The translations under genes and the position numbers were made by a program. Of a stretch of 64,000 bases of DNA, positions 1 to 8,282 are shown one piece after another. Under the pieces are notes generated by a model that saw only the letters and a list, made by a program, of their open reading frames with translations, was not told where the DNA came from and ran no database searches. This DNA is from Gracilibacillus alcaliphilus (GTDB lineage Bacteria > Bacillota > Bacilli > Bacillales > Amphibacillaceae). Each line of letters starts with the position of its first letter. Within the stretch, counting starts at the first letter, position 1. Where the stretch lies: contig NZ_JAFBFA010000004.1 in NCBI RefSeq assembly GCF_016909015.1, forward strand, positions 62,001 to 126,000, in the 5' to 3' direction.

Positions 1-815
1 ATCCGCCGTTTTATAATATTATCCAAAGTCATAACCGTACATTAGTCACTAACAAATTATCTTTAATAGATCAGCGTTATCAGATTGATTTTGATGATTT
101 TGAACAGCAATTACAGCAAGGAGTTAAGGCGTTTATCTTATGTAATCCGCATAATCCAGTTGGCAGGGTATGGACTAGAGAAGAACTGGAGAAAATGATT
201 GAATTATGTAAGCAGTACAATGTATTGGTTTTATCAGATGAAATTCATGCCGATCTTGTCTTACAGCCACATCATCATATTCCAGCTGCTACGATTGACG
301 AAGAGATGCAGGATCATATAATTACTTGTATGTCGCCAACCAAAACCTTTAACTTAGCTGGATTACAAGCTTCGTTTGTTGTCGTAAGCGATAAACAGAA
401 ACGAACAGCATTGGAAAACATGTTTAATATCCAAGGCGTTAATCACTTGAATACGATGGGAATTACAGCCTTAGACGCCGCCTACTCAGATGGTAAGGAA
501 TGGCTGGAGGCCTTGATGATACAATTGCAGAAGAATATTAATTATGTACAAGAAGCCTTTCAAGATCATCCAGAAGTTACCGCCTTTCGTCCAGAAGGAA
601 CTTATCTAATTTGGCTTGATTTCCGCAAGCTTGATCTTACGCAAGACCAGCTAAAAGAATTCCTTCAAAAGGAGGCAAAAGTCGGATTAAATGACGGAGC
701 GTCTTTTGGTGAGGAAGGAACAGGTTTTATGAGAATGAATATAGCCTGTCCATTATCTGTTGTACAAGAAGGGGTTTCACGTATCCTGCAAGCCCTAACT
801 TCCAGACAAAATTAG
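1..815 (+). CDS. patB: PatB/MalY-type PLP-dependent C-S lyase (5' end cut off)
   Basis: The C-terminal two thirds of a fold-type I PLP aminotransferase of the cystathionine beta-lyase (PatB/MalY) group, which cleaves C-S bonds in cystathionine or cysteine conjugates in the cytoplasm. The frame is open from base 3, so the true start lies outside the window. Visible landmarks are CNPHNPVGRVWTREEL, the PLP-aspartate region LSDEIHADLVL, and SPTKTFNLAGLQ, whose Lys should carry the Schiff base. The C-terminal part YLIWLDFRKL...GFMRMNIACP matches B. subtilis PatB closely. Substrate specificity between cystathionine lyase and related C-S lyases cannot be settled from sequence alone. No downstream partner is on the same strand; the next gene is convergent. 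Confidence 0.85.
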   Translation, partial: PPFYNIIQSHNRTLVTNKLSLIDQRYQIDFDDFEQQLQQGVKAFILCNPHNPVGRVWTREELEKMIELCKQYNVLVLSDEIHADLVLQPHHHIPAATIDEEMQDHIITCMSPTKTFNLAGLQASFVVVSDKQKRTALENMFNIQGVNHLNTMGITALDAAYSDGKEWLEALMIQLQKNINYVQEAFQDHPEVTAFRPEGTYLIWLDFRKLDLTQDQLKEFLQKEAKVGLNDGASFGEEGTGFMRMNIACPLSVVQEGVSRILQALTSRQN

Positions 816-843
816 ACCATTACAAAAGAGTGAGCAACCATAC

Positions 844-1422
844 TCACTCTTCTTTCTTTTCCTCGTCGTCGTTTGTTTCGGTTGGATCGGTAGGCTCCTC
901 TTTGTCCTGATCAGCCATCGAGATCACACCGCAAGCAATCCGGTCACCGGAATTGCCACCTGGCTGGGTTACACCATCATCCTCATTTTCATGAATAATA
1001 ATTGATGTCCCATCTTCTCTTAAAAGGGAATTATTCCCTTCCATTAGTGTAGCCCCTGGCAATTCAAGCTCTACATCAACCGTCCCATCGGAGTCAGCTT
1101 CTAAATTAGGCATATCTCCTAAATGAGCACCATCAGGGTGCATTAATCCATGTTCTTTTCCTTCTGGATTAAAATGATTACCTGCAGACTCAAAATCTGG
1201 TCCTTCACACTTGGCATATTCATGGATATGGACACCATGAAATCCTGGTGTCAATCCCTCCGCCTTAATATGCACGCTAACTTTGTCCTCTAATTCATTA
1301 AAGGTTGCCGTACCAATCGCATCTTTATCTGTATTAAATAAACGCGTTTCAATCGGAGAACGCTCCTGATCCTGACAAGCGACTAATAAGGACAAAGCAA
1401 GCACGGATAAAACTAATTTCAC
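844..1422 (-). CDS. sodC: Cu/Zn superoxide dismutase lipoprotein (YojM-like)
   Basis: A 192-residue Cu/Zn-SOD family lipoprotein anchored outside the membrane, expected to dismutate superoxide. The start is GTG with GAGAGGCG upstream; the signal peptide ends in the lipobox LLVAC. The copper-site motif HGVHIHEY supplies two His, AGNHFNP a third and IIIHENEDD the fourth. Zinc-site residues follow in HGLMHPDGAHLGD. The usual disulfide cysteines are present (AKCEG and IACGV). B. subtilis YojM is known to lack two copper ligands; this copy has all four. The tail is acidic (DPTETNDDEEKKEE), which is an extension outside the domain. Convergent with the preceding gene. Confidence 0.88.
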   Translation of the reverse strand: MKLVLSVLALSLLVACQDQERSPIETRLFNTDKDAIGTATFNELEDKVSVHIKAEGLTPGFHGVHIHEYAKCEGPDFESAGNHFNPEGKEHGLMHPDGAHLGDMPNLEADSDGTVDVELELPGATLMEGNNSLLREDGTSIIIHENEDDGVTQPGGNSGDRIACGVISMADQDKEEPTDPTETNDDEEKKEE

Positions 1423-1482
1423 TGGTTATCGCCTCTCTTCTATCATCCATTAGTCAGTATGGACAATTGGAAGAGATTTTAA

Positions 1483-1653
1483 TCATTTATCATGTATATC
1501 CTGGTATTTTTGTTCAAATTCGCGCTGTTCTTTTTTGGCTGCTTTTTTTATTAAATACATCGTCAAAACAGCTCCAGCAGCAAAAATAATTAAACTAATA
1601 ACAGAAGGAATATATAAGGATTTATCTTCCGGGAAGTAAAGAAATTCCATCAT
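1483..1653 (-). CDS. small single-pass membrane protein, unknown function
   Basis: A 56-residue frame starting at a double ATG, with AAGGATCG about 12 nt upstream. It has one hydrophobic segment at about residues 15-34 (PSVISLIIFAAGAVLTMYLI), followed by a highly charged Lys/Glu/Gln-rich cytoplasmic-type tail ending at residue 56. I do not recognise the family and infer no function. It lies between the SOD gene and ptsH on the same strand, separated from ptsH by a terminator, so it probably has its own promoter. Confidence 0.6.
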   Translation of the reverse strand: MMEFLYFPEDKSLYIPSVISLIIFAAGAVLTMYLIKKAAKKEQREFEQKYQDIHDK

Positions 1654-1765
1654 GTTCTATCACGATCCTTTTTCTACATAATATATCACTATCCTCATTG
1701 TAACATAAAATAATTGCTTACTCTCCCATTGTTTATTAAGAAATGATGACCTTTTCGTTCTCTAA

Positions 1766-1806
1766 AATAAAAAAAGACCGTTACCATTAAGAAAACGATA
1801 ACGATC
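1766..1806 (-). terminator. rho-independent terminator of ptsH
   Basis: On the minus strand, an 11-bp stem (GATCGTTATCG pairing with TGGTAACGGTC, using G-U pairs) is followed by a run of seven T. It sits 20 bp after the ptsH stop codon. Confidence 0.8.
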
Positions 1807-1826
1807 CCTTAAGAAAGACAGAGCAT

Positions 1827-2090
1827 TTATTTCCCTAAATGCTCTGCGATCGTTTCGGCAATCCCTTCTAATGCCTGGTCTTCATCATTGCCATCCACAG
1901 TAATGCGTACCTCTGCCCCTTGCGGCACACCAAGAGACATAACTCCCATTATTGATTTTAAATTGACAGTCTTTCCATTATAGTGTAATTCAATATGGGA
2001 TTCATACTGACCTGCTTTATTGACAAGTAATGTTGCCGGCCTAGCATGAATTCCAGTTTCACTTAAAATGGAAAAAGATTGTTCTCTCAT
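1827..2090 (-). CDS. ptsH: phosphocarrier protein HPr of the PTS
   Basis: HPr carries phosphate from enzyme I to sugar-specific EIIA domains in the cytoplasm and, when phosphorylated on Ser46, acts with CcpA in carbon catabolite repression. The 87-residue protein has both sites: His15 in GIHARPATLLV and Ser46 in VNLKSIMGVMSLG. His15 separates it from Crh, which lacks that residue. The start ATG has a strong GAGGAGG eight bases upstream. ptsI is not adjacent, so the gene is monocistronic here and ends in its own terminator. Confidence 0.93.
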   Translation of the reverse strand: MREQSFSILSETGIHARPATLLVNKAGQYESHIELHYNGKTVNLKSIMGVMSLGVPQGAEVRITVDGNDEDQALEGIAETIAEHLGK

Positions 2091-2328
2091 CGTTTAAATT
2101 CCTCCTCATCGGTTCAAGATAACGCTTTCGCTATTGACCTATCTATATTATATACGATAAAACTATAATTAGAAACCCAAAACTTAACACTCACATTACA
2201 AGTACAGAAACGACTTGTCATGGTTATACCACACTTGAAATAACAATGGTTTTTGATAGTATATATCTGTCCATATTTCAGTCAGTTGAACCGTTGATTA
2301 AATAATTTAATATCTATGAGGTGTTGAC

Positions 2329-2967
2329 ATGCAATTAAATGACTTTATGTACAAACATTACCTCCATTTAGAGCTTAAACCACCTTTGTTTTATAATTGG
2401 GATATTGGGATCCGTTTTGCCCTTGGTATAGAGTGGGAAAGAGAACACGATTATCCAAACAATCCTTATGTATTGGGGTGTTATAAAAGAGCGATTACTT
2501 TATTTGAATCCTTACACGCTCCAGCAGAAGATATATTTGTTGTGGTCGATGTTCATGATTTTGATCAAGGAAAAAAACTGAAACATCAGTTAAAGAATTT
2601 TCACCCTTATGTTAAGAAATCCTTATTGTTTCAATTGAAGCATCAAACATTACCTTATATTTTCCCAGAAGATGACGCAAAAGGTACATATCAAACACAC
2701 AGATTTACTTTGAAATGCCAGACATCCGATTTTAAATATGCCCCATTGTTAAAAGCGATTTGCAATCAAGATTTGGGTTTAAAACCTAGTATGTCCCATA
2801 GAGTATACTTCATAAATATCAATAGACAAACGATCTTTCACATTTATGATGACAGAGGTTGTGATTTGTTGGCAACTTCACTTGCTGCCATAAGCGACGT
2901 CTACCATAAACATAATGACTGGATTTTAGATTATGACAGACCTGAGATTAATAAATTATTTCAATAA
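2329..2967 (+). CDS. DUF3885 domain protein
   Basis: A 212-residue soluble protein with no signal peptide or membrane segment. The C-terminal block, IYDDRGCDLLATS followed by YHKHNDWILDYDRPEI, is the hallmark of the DUF3885 family. The start ATG follows GAGGTG. Family function is not established; some members sit near polymorphic toxin loci as possible immunity proteins, but no toxin gene is nearby here. The gene appears to stand alone between ptsH (divergent) and deoD. Confidence 0.75.
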   Translation: MQLNDFMYKHYLHLELKPPLFYNWDIGIRFALGIEWEREHDYPNNPYVLGCYKRAITLFESLHAPAEDIFVVVDVHDFDQGKKLKHQLKNFHPYVKKSLLFQLKHQTLPYIFPEDDAKGTYQTHRFTLKCQTSDFKYAPLLKAICNQDLGLKPSMSHRVYFININRQTIFHIYDDRGCDLLATSLAAISDVYHKHNDWILDYDRPEINKLFQ

Positions 2968-3174
2968 ACAAGTATAGAGATTCGTCCTAAAATGACCTTG
3001 CACGTCGCTATCAATCCTCCCATCTAATTTTAATGATGAAAGTAAAAAACCTTGCATGAGAGCTTGCCTCTAACAAAAGAATTCGGTTACTATTTGTAAT
3101 TGCTTAAGCTTTATGATACGTTTTATTTACCAAAATAACGCTGAACAAGCAATGATTGAAGGAGGGGCTAAATC

Positions 3175-3885
3175 ATGAGTGTACACATTGGAGCAAAACA
3201 AGGTGAAATTGCAGATACTATTTTACTGCCTGGCGATCCGTTACGCGCAAAATATATTGCTGAGAATTTTTTAGACAATATTTTTTGCTATAACGAAGTT
3301 CGCGGTATGTATGGCTACACAGGAACATACAAGGGAAAAGACATTTCTGTACAAGGTACAGGCATGGGTGTGCCTTCTATCTCCATTTATGTCAATGAAT
3401 TAATTCAAAGCTATGATGTGAAGAAACTCATTCGTGTTGGGACCTGTGGTGCCGTTAAAAGAGATGTAAAGGTACGAGATGTTATTCTTGCCAGTACTTC
3501 TTCCACAGATTCACAAATGAATCGAATGGTATTCGGAGGGATTGATTATGCGCCTACCGCCTCTTTTGATTTATTGAAAAAGGCATATGAAGCAGGAGAA
3601 CGTAAAGGCCTGTCTTTAAGAGTAGGAAATGTCTTTACAAGTGATAGCTTCTACCGTGATAATATGAAGGAATTGCTAGCATTGTTAGATCAATATAATG
3701 TACTAGCCATTGAAATGGAAAGCACAGCCTTGTATACTTTAGCGGCTAAGTATGACCGCCAAGCATTGTCTGTATTAACCGTATCTGATCATATTGTTAC
3801 AGGGGAAGAAACTAGTGCCGAAGAGCGGCAAACGACCTTCCATGATATGATGGAGGTATCGCTAGAAGCAGCGATTCAATCCTAG
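3175..3885 (+). CDS. deoD: purine nucleoside phosphorylase DeoD-type
   Basis: A cytoplasmic hexameric-type purine nucleoside phosphorylase that splits purine (deoxy)nucleosides with phosphate in the salvage pathway. It is 236 residues, the usual family length. The N-terminal phosphate motif is LPGDPLRAK; GTCGAVKRDVKV and the ribose-binding AIEMESTALYTLA are present, and SDHIVTG holds the catalytic Asp. The start ATG is preceded by GAAGGAGGGG. No pentose-phosphate gene (deoC, drm) is beside it. Confidence 0.95.
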   Translation: MSVHIGAKQGEIADTILLPGDPLRAKYIAENFLDNIFCYNEVRGMYGYTGTYKGKDISVQGTGMGVPSISIYVNELIQSYDVKKLIRVGTCGAVKRDVKVRDVILASTSSTDSQMNRMVFGGIDYAPTASFDLLKKAYEAGERKGLSLRVGNVFTSDSFYRDNMKELLALLDQYNVLAIEMESTALYTLAAKYDRQALSVLTVSDHIVTGEETSAEERQTTFHDMMEVSLEAAIQS

Positions 3886-3977
3886 CCACTCTCTATTGGT
3901 GAACCAATCAACCTGAACCACGTATTGACTGGATTTGATCGTTTTTCTTATACTTGATGATAGAATTTTACTAACGT

Positions 3978-4000
3978 ACCAAAAAAAGCTATGTTATAAT
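3978..4000 (+). promoter_or_regulatory. likely extended -10 promoter for yuiD
   Basis: TGTTATAAT at 3992-4000 is an extended -10 element (TG, one base, TATAAT). The -35 region (TAACGT, 17 bp upstream) is weak. It would give a leader of about 110 nt before the yuiD TTG start. Confidence 0.45.
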
Positions 4001-4117
4001 AAAGCTATTATTTTAAAGAGGTTGTTTAAAGGAAACTTCCATCATTGACGTTCATCCGAATTGATGGCCAGAACCGTGATAAACGACTAATAGTTTCTAA
4101 GTATATGGAAGGATGTT

Positions 4118-4597
4118 TTGGAATTGGAGCTTTTCGCAAATTTCCCCCTTTGGGCTGCCTTGATTGCGATTGTCTTTGCACAAACGGTTAAAGTTCCGTT
4201 GCATTTTATTGCAACAAAGGAATTCAAACCAAGTTTAGCATTTAGTACTGGTGGCATGCCCAGTAGCCATTCTGCAGCTGTAACTGCTGTGTCCACGGGA
4301 ATTGGCATTGAACATGGGGTTTCTTCTGGACTATTTGCTGTATCATGCGTATTAGCCGTAATCATTATGTTCGATGCAACAGGAATTCGCCGCCAAGCTG
4401 GTGAACAAGCTATTTTACTAAATACACTGGTGAAGGATTTCCATCGTTTTGTCTCTGAGGCGAAAGACTGGGCGCAAAAAGGTGAATATGAAAAACAAAA
4501 AGAGTTAAAAGAATTGTTAGGGCATCAGCCTATCGAGGTATTCTTCGGCGGCTTAACCGGTATCGCTCTGGCCTTCTTGTTATATCCACTCTTTTAG
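4118..4597 (+). CDS. yuiD: YuiD-family membrane protein (divergent PAP2)
   Basis: A 159-residue membrane protein of the divergent PAP2 family, close to B. subtilis YuiD. The conserved core is STGGMPSSHSAAVTA, which resembles a phosphatase motif, followed by MFDATGIRRQAGEQA and the C-terminal LLGHQPIEVFFGGLTGI. Hydrophobic segments lie near residues 10-30, 65-85 and the C-terminus. The start is TTG with GGAAGGA five bases upstream. The substrate is unknown; phosphatase activity is only suggested by the fold. Confidence 0.88.
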   Translation: MELELFANFPLWAALIAIVFAQTVKVPLHFIATKEFKPSLAFSTGGMPSSHSAAVTAVSTGIGIEHGVSSGLFAVSCVLAVIIMFDATGIRRQAGEQAILLNTLVKDFHRFVSEAKDWAQKGEYEKQKELKELLGHQPIEVFFGGLTGIALAFLLYPLF

Positions 4598-4602
4598 AGG
4601 TC

Positions 4603-4888
4603 GTTCAAAAAGTCCGATAAAAATGACACGGCGAATTTCTGCGTTGGCTTGCTTTTCCGCTACTCACGTATTAAGAGCATACGCTCCGTTCCTTGGAAAA
4701 GAAAAAACTTTTCCTCCGTGCTAGACCGTCTCCTTGAAAAGGAAGGTCGCTTTTTCTGCGTGCAAGATCGTCTGCTCAAAGACTGCGCCGCCTTGAACTT
4801 TCGACGCACACGATGTGCTAGTATCGGTGTTGCAACAGGACGTTGCGAACCTAACCGATGATGGTCCTTTTTATCGACCTTTTTGAAC
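4603..4888. repeat. 286-bp non-coding element with 21-bp terminal inverted repeats
   Basis: The left end GTTCAAAAAGTCCGATAAAA (4603-4623) is matched by the inverse of 4868-4888 at 19 of 21 positions. Inside lies a compact hairpin at 4823-4859 (ATCGGTGTTGCAAC pairing with GTTGCGAACCTAACCGAT). GC content is higher than in the flanks. It encodes no credible protein. It looks like a miniature mobile element or repeated structured sequence placed just after the yuiD stop codon. Confidence 0.7.
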
Positions 4889-4901
4889 ACGCACTTTTAA
4901 T

Positions 4902-4938
4902 AAAAAAACGAGGACTACTTATCGTCTTCGTTTTTTTT
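4902..4938. terminator. bidirectional terminator between yuiD and the small minus-strand ORF
   Basis: AACGAGGAC pairs with GTCTTCGTT, flanked by AAAAAAA on the left and TTTTTTTT on the right, so it can work for transcripts from both sides. Confidence 0.75.
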
Positions 4939-4944
4939 ATTGCT

Positions 4945-5109
4945 TTATTTGTCTTCGCCATCAACGGAAACCGGAATCACTTTGTCTTCCTGAATGTTAT
5001 GAAAAACCTCTCCAGGTGTTAGATTGGTGATCATCGTAAAACTGGATAGGATAGCTCCTATCAGCAAAAGCAACAATAAACCATTTGCTAATAAACTTCG
5101 TAAACCCAT
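4945..5109 (-). CDS. small membrane or secreted protein, unknown
   Basis: A 54-residue frame beginning MGLRSLLANGLLLLLLIGAI, with one strongly hydrophobic N-terminal segment (residues 5-25) that could be a membrane anchor or signal peptide, then a polar acidic tail. It lies directly downstream of yuiB on the same strand. A weak AAGGTG about 12 nt before the ATG sits inside the yuiB terminator hairpin. I do not recognise the family. In B. subtilis, yuiC lies at this position; this frame is far too short to be YuiC. Confidence 0.5.
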   Translation of the reverse strand: MGLRSLLANGLLLLLLIGAILSSFTMITNLTPGEVFHNIQEDKVIPVSVDGEDK

Positions 5110-5145
5110 AAAAAAAGATCACACCTTTTTAAGTGTCATCTTTTC
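5109..5145 (-). terminator. terminator-like hairpin after yuiB
   Basis: On the minus strand, AGATGACAC pairs with GTGTGATCT (one mismatch), followed by seven T. The 3' arm contains the only candidate ribosome binding site of the small downstream ORF. Confidence 0.6.
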
Positions 5146-5176
5146 CTTTTCTATCCAAAATATACTTGTGGATTCT

Positions 5177-5488
5177 TTAAAACATTTGATATCCGCTTTT
5201 TCGCAGGAATCGTATCACGAAGCCAGCTGTGATGGTACCTACAAATCCCGATAGCAGAATAACCATATCCTGAATGCTTAATGTCACTAACTCCTTACCT
5301 AATGTTGAAAAGGCATAACCAGGATCAGTAAAGTAGGTGGAAAAGGGAAATGTATCAACAATCAATAGTACGACTATAGGAAACACGAAGGCCATCAGCC
5401 ATGTTTGCCGTAGAATCATATTGAGAATAAAGCTAATACCGAAAAACATTACAAAGAATAATAACACCATAATAAATAATTGTATCAT
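5177..5488 (-). CDS. yuiB: YuiB-family membrane protein
   Basis: A 103-residue integral membrane protein with three hydrophobic segments (about residues 3-25, 30-50 and 75-95), matching the size and position of B. subtilis YuiB between yuiD and the NADH dehydrogenase gene. The start ATG has GAGAGG upstream. Function is unknown. A possible promoter (TTGCAC, 17 bp, TACAAT) lies near 5530-5560 on the minus strand. Confidence 0.75.
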   Translation of the reverse strand: MIQLFIMVLLFFVMFFGISFILNMILRQTWLMAFVFPIVVLLIVDTFPFSTYFTDPGYAFSTLGKELVTLSIQDMVILLSGFVGTITAGFVIRFLRKSGYQMF

Positions 5489-5719
5489 ATGTATACCTCT
5501 CTCACTTCAATGCAGTCACTCCTACTATTGTATAATGTCTATCAGATTCGTGCAATACTGTTCAACTTTTTGTAAAGAATATCTTGGATTATTTAGAAAA
5601 AGCCTCAACAAGCTACCACATATGTTACCAAAGTTGATTGTTTAAAAAATCTATCATTTTCTGCTTTTCTATTCCACGAGATTTTTTCTCCTGCTAAAAG
5701 TTATTCTAAAACCTAAACA

Positions 5720-5765
5720 AACACCATCAATTGTCAGTTCATGTCTAACAATTGACGGTGTTTTT
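5720..5765. terminator. bidirectional terminator at the end of the ABC-transporter relic
   Basis: ACACCATCAATTGTCAG pairs with CTAACAATTGACGGTGT around a 7-nt loop, with T-rich tracts on both sides. It probably terminated the former transporter operon. Confidence 0.75.
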
Positions 5766-5785
5766 CACTTTTATCAAAAGCTTCT

Positions 5786-6261
5786 TTATTCGGCTATAAT
5801 ATCATCTAATCGGCTGGTATCTACCAAACCATTTAAGTCTGGTTTTTGATCCATAAACTGTAGTTCATAAGACGCATCAGCCCATGCTTGTAAGGCATCA
5901 GCATGTGTATCTAAACGTGACATTCATTCGCTCCCAGCCTTTTTCTAATACTGTTTCCGGAAGAGTAGTCTGTGTCAAGTTAAAAATAGTATCATTTTAC
6001 AGCTGTTAGTGTTTCATCTGTATTTTCCTGGGCAAATTCTACAGCAGCCTTATGTCCACGCAGTACTTGATCAACGATTTCTGATGATTGTCAACAAATT
6101 TATTGGTAGTAACAAGAACCACACTTGGTAATGTTTTTCCTAAAAAACATCATCCCATTCTGTAATCACATGTGCATTTAGTTCTTCTACAAGATAAGTT
6201 CCCCATGGTTCTGGAGCTGCGGCAGCCTCAATTTGACCTTGTTCAAACATGCTAATCATGC
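5786..6261 (-). pseudogene. remnant of a nitrate/sulfonate/taurine-type substrate-binding protein
   Basis: Reading the minus strand in several frames gives the middle and C-terminal parts of an NrtA/SsuA-type binding protein: VAPASMISMFEQGQIEAAAA, then PEPWGTYLVEELNAH, KTLPSVVLVTTNKFVDN, SSEIVDQVLRGHKAAVEFA and the C-terminal ALQAWADASYELQFMDQKPD. Frameshifts separate the pieces and the N-terminal half with its lipobox is absent. It abuts the ATPase remnant directly, so a deletion removed the permease gene and the front of this gene. Not functional. Confidence 0.75.
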
Positions 6262-6905
6262 TAGCCGGTGCGACACGCGATTGATGTTCTACCGTACTCT
6301 CCTATCATCCGACCTGGTCTGGTCCCCATTAAGATAATCCGATCTGAAAGTAAATTAGCTCACGGATATTATGCGTGGCAAAGAGGACCGTTTTTCGGGT
6401 GGTTGCCAAATATATTCGATTTCTTTATGGAGATTAGAACGAGTTTGCTCAGCTAATGCCCCAAAAGGTTCGTCCATTAATAAAATCTCTGGATTCATCG
6501 CAATAGCACGGGCAATAGCCACTCGCTGTTTCATTCCCCCTAATAGTTCATGGGGATAAGAATCAAGAAATTTGCTTAAATGAACTAGTTTTAAATGATC
6601 AATTGCTTTTTGCTTAACCTCTTCTTTACCGATCGATTTTCTGCTTTTTCAATGCAAATACGACATTATCTAACACGGTCATCCACGGCATCAACGCAGC
6701 CTCCTGAAAAACTACGCCCCAATCTGATCAGGTGAATCGATGGCAGTATGATCTACCTTTATTTCTTCCTCTGTCGCTGATTCCAACCTAGCAACAATAT
6801 TCAGTAAGATTGATTTTCCGCAACCAGACGGACCTAATAAGGAAACAAATTCACCAGTTGTTACATTTATATTGATCTTTTCAAAAACAGTATAGCTTGT
6901 TTTAA
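6262..6905 (-). pseudogene. remnant of an SsuB/TauB-type ABC transporter ATPase
   Basis: The Walker A motif GPSGCGKSILL is visible, then VFQEAALMPWMTVLDNVVFA, the signature region GGMKQRVAIARAIA, Walker B ILLMDEPFGAL, and the C-terminal LLSDRIILMGTRPGRMIGEY. At least three frameshifts break the frame and no start codon is evident. The family imports nitrate, taurine or sulfonates with a permease and a lipoprotein binder; here the permease is missing altogether. Confidence 0.8.
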
Positions 6906-7020
6906 TAATTTATAATCCTCATCACTTTACTCGAAAAATGGAATAAACGTGCAAAAGCAAGACTTAATTAAAAATAGCGCTTTCTCTTTCTCCATCATTA
7001 TGTATAATGATTACAATCAA

Positions 7021-7054
7021 GAACAAGCAGAGGATAGTTCCCCTGCTCTTTTGT
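7021..7054 (-). terminator. terminator of ndh
   Basis: On the minus strand, AAGAGCAGGGG pairs with CCTCTGCTTGTTCTT around ACTAT, just after the ndh stop. The T tract is short. Confidence 0.55.
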
Positions 7055-7058
7055 TAGA

Positions 7059-8282
7059 TTATTTTGATGTAAAAATATTAAATTTACCTTTTTTCAAAAC
7101 TAAGCCTAAGCCGCCGACTTTCAATAGGGCACGGTTATCGATGACTTTCTTCATTACGGTTGCAGTCCATCCGTAAATCTGCTTGCCATTAAAGATAGAA
7201 CCCATTGCATCATTTTCACCTAAGGAACAAACGGTTCCGCGATTGATAAATTCAAACGGGTGCAGTTCACCGCCTTTAACTAAGGCTACAAGGTTATGCG
7301 CACAAGTTTCCGCTTCCTGCATTGCGATTTGAGCAGTTGGCGGGAATGGACGGTCGATTGCTTTGTTCCAAATTAAAGCACAATCTCCAACCACAAATAC
7401 ATCTGGGTGAGATGGTGCACGCAATTCAGGCGTTACTTCTACTTTCCCACGGTTATCCTCTATATCTGACTCTTCCACTAAATGGTTGGCACGCACTCCG
7501 GCAGCCCAAACCGTAGTCATAGTAGGGATTTCTTCTTTTTTACCGTTTTGTTCCACGGTAATTCCATCAGCACGAACCTCTTTCAAAAAGGCACCTAGCT
7601 TAAATTCGACTCCGCGTCCTTCTAAAGAGTTCATCGCATACTCAATCAATGCAGGATCAAATCCAGGCATAATCGTTTCCATTGCTTCTACCACAATGAT
7701 GCGTACTTTGCTGCGATCAATGTCAAATTCTTCACAAAGTTCTGGTACACGGTTGGCTAATTCTCCTACAAATTCGATACCAGTAAAGCCGCCGCCGCCG
7801 ACAACAATGTTTAAGCGTTCCTGTTTAGGTTCTGCTTCATTGTTATACTGAGCAAATTGATACTCTAAGTGCTCACGGATTAATCTGGCTTTGTTTGTGC
7901 TGCCGATAGTAAGGGCATTCTCTAATAATCCAGGGATACCAAATGTAGCTGCCTCGAATCCTAACGCTACTACTAGATAATCATAATCTAATTCGCCGTT
8001 TTCCAATTCGACTTTTTTCTCATTCGCTTTGATAGCAGTTACCGTATCCTGTACAAAATTAACCTTCGCCGAATTAATCACATCGGTTATTTTGAAACGA
8101 CCCTTATCAGGAGCAATTGTTCCTGCCGCTACTTCATGTAACCAAGTAGACTCATAGTGATAATCATTCTTGTTAACAAGTGTTATCTGAGCGTCGTTTA
8201 CCCCTAGTTGTTTTTGTAATTTTGCTACAGTAGTTAAACCCCCGTACCCTGCACCTAATACTACTATTTTTGGTTGACTCAT
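7059..8282 (-). CDS. ndh: type II NADH:quinone dehydrogenase
   Basis: A single-subunit, non-proton-pumping NADH dehydrogenase that feeds electrons from NADH into menaquinone at the inner face of the membrane. The N-terminal FAD site VVLGAGYGGLTT and the second NADH site VVGGGGFTGIEFVGELA are clear, as is the C-terminal FAD loop VFVVGDCALIW. The C-terminus has the amphipathic membrane-binding region. I chose the ATG of MSQPKIVVLGAG (407 residues), matching B. subtilis YumB; an in-frame ATG seven codons upstream at 8303 has no better ribosome site. Divergent from yumC across a 360-bp gap. Confidence 0.93.
   Translation of the reverse strand: MSQPKIVVLGAGYGGLTTVAKLQKQLGVNDAQITLVNKNDYHYESTWLHEVAAGTIAPDKGRFKITDVINSAKVNFVQDTVTAIKANEKKVELENGELDYDYLVVALGFEAATFGIPGLLENALTIGSTNKARLIREHLEYQFAQYNNEAEPKQERLNIVVGGGGFTGIEFVGELANRVPELCEEFDIDRSKVRIIVVEAMETIMPGFDPALIEYAMNSLEGRGVEFKLGAFLKEVRADGITVEQNGKKEEIPTMTTVWAAGVRANHLVEESDIEDNRGKVEVTPELRAPSHPDVFVVGDCALIWNKAIDRPFPPTAQIAMQEAETCAHNLVALVKGGELHPFEFINRGTVCSLGENDAMGSIFNGKQIYGWTATVMKKVIDNRALLKVGGLGLVLKKGKFNIFTSK

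Noticed and set aside
4649..4890. Two overlapping frames on opposite strands rich in Arg and Ser
   Set aside because: They lie wholly within the inverted-repeat element and follow its palindromic structure; no ribosome site or known domain.
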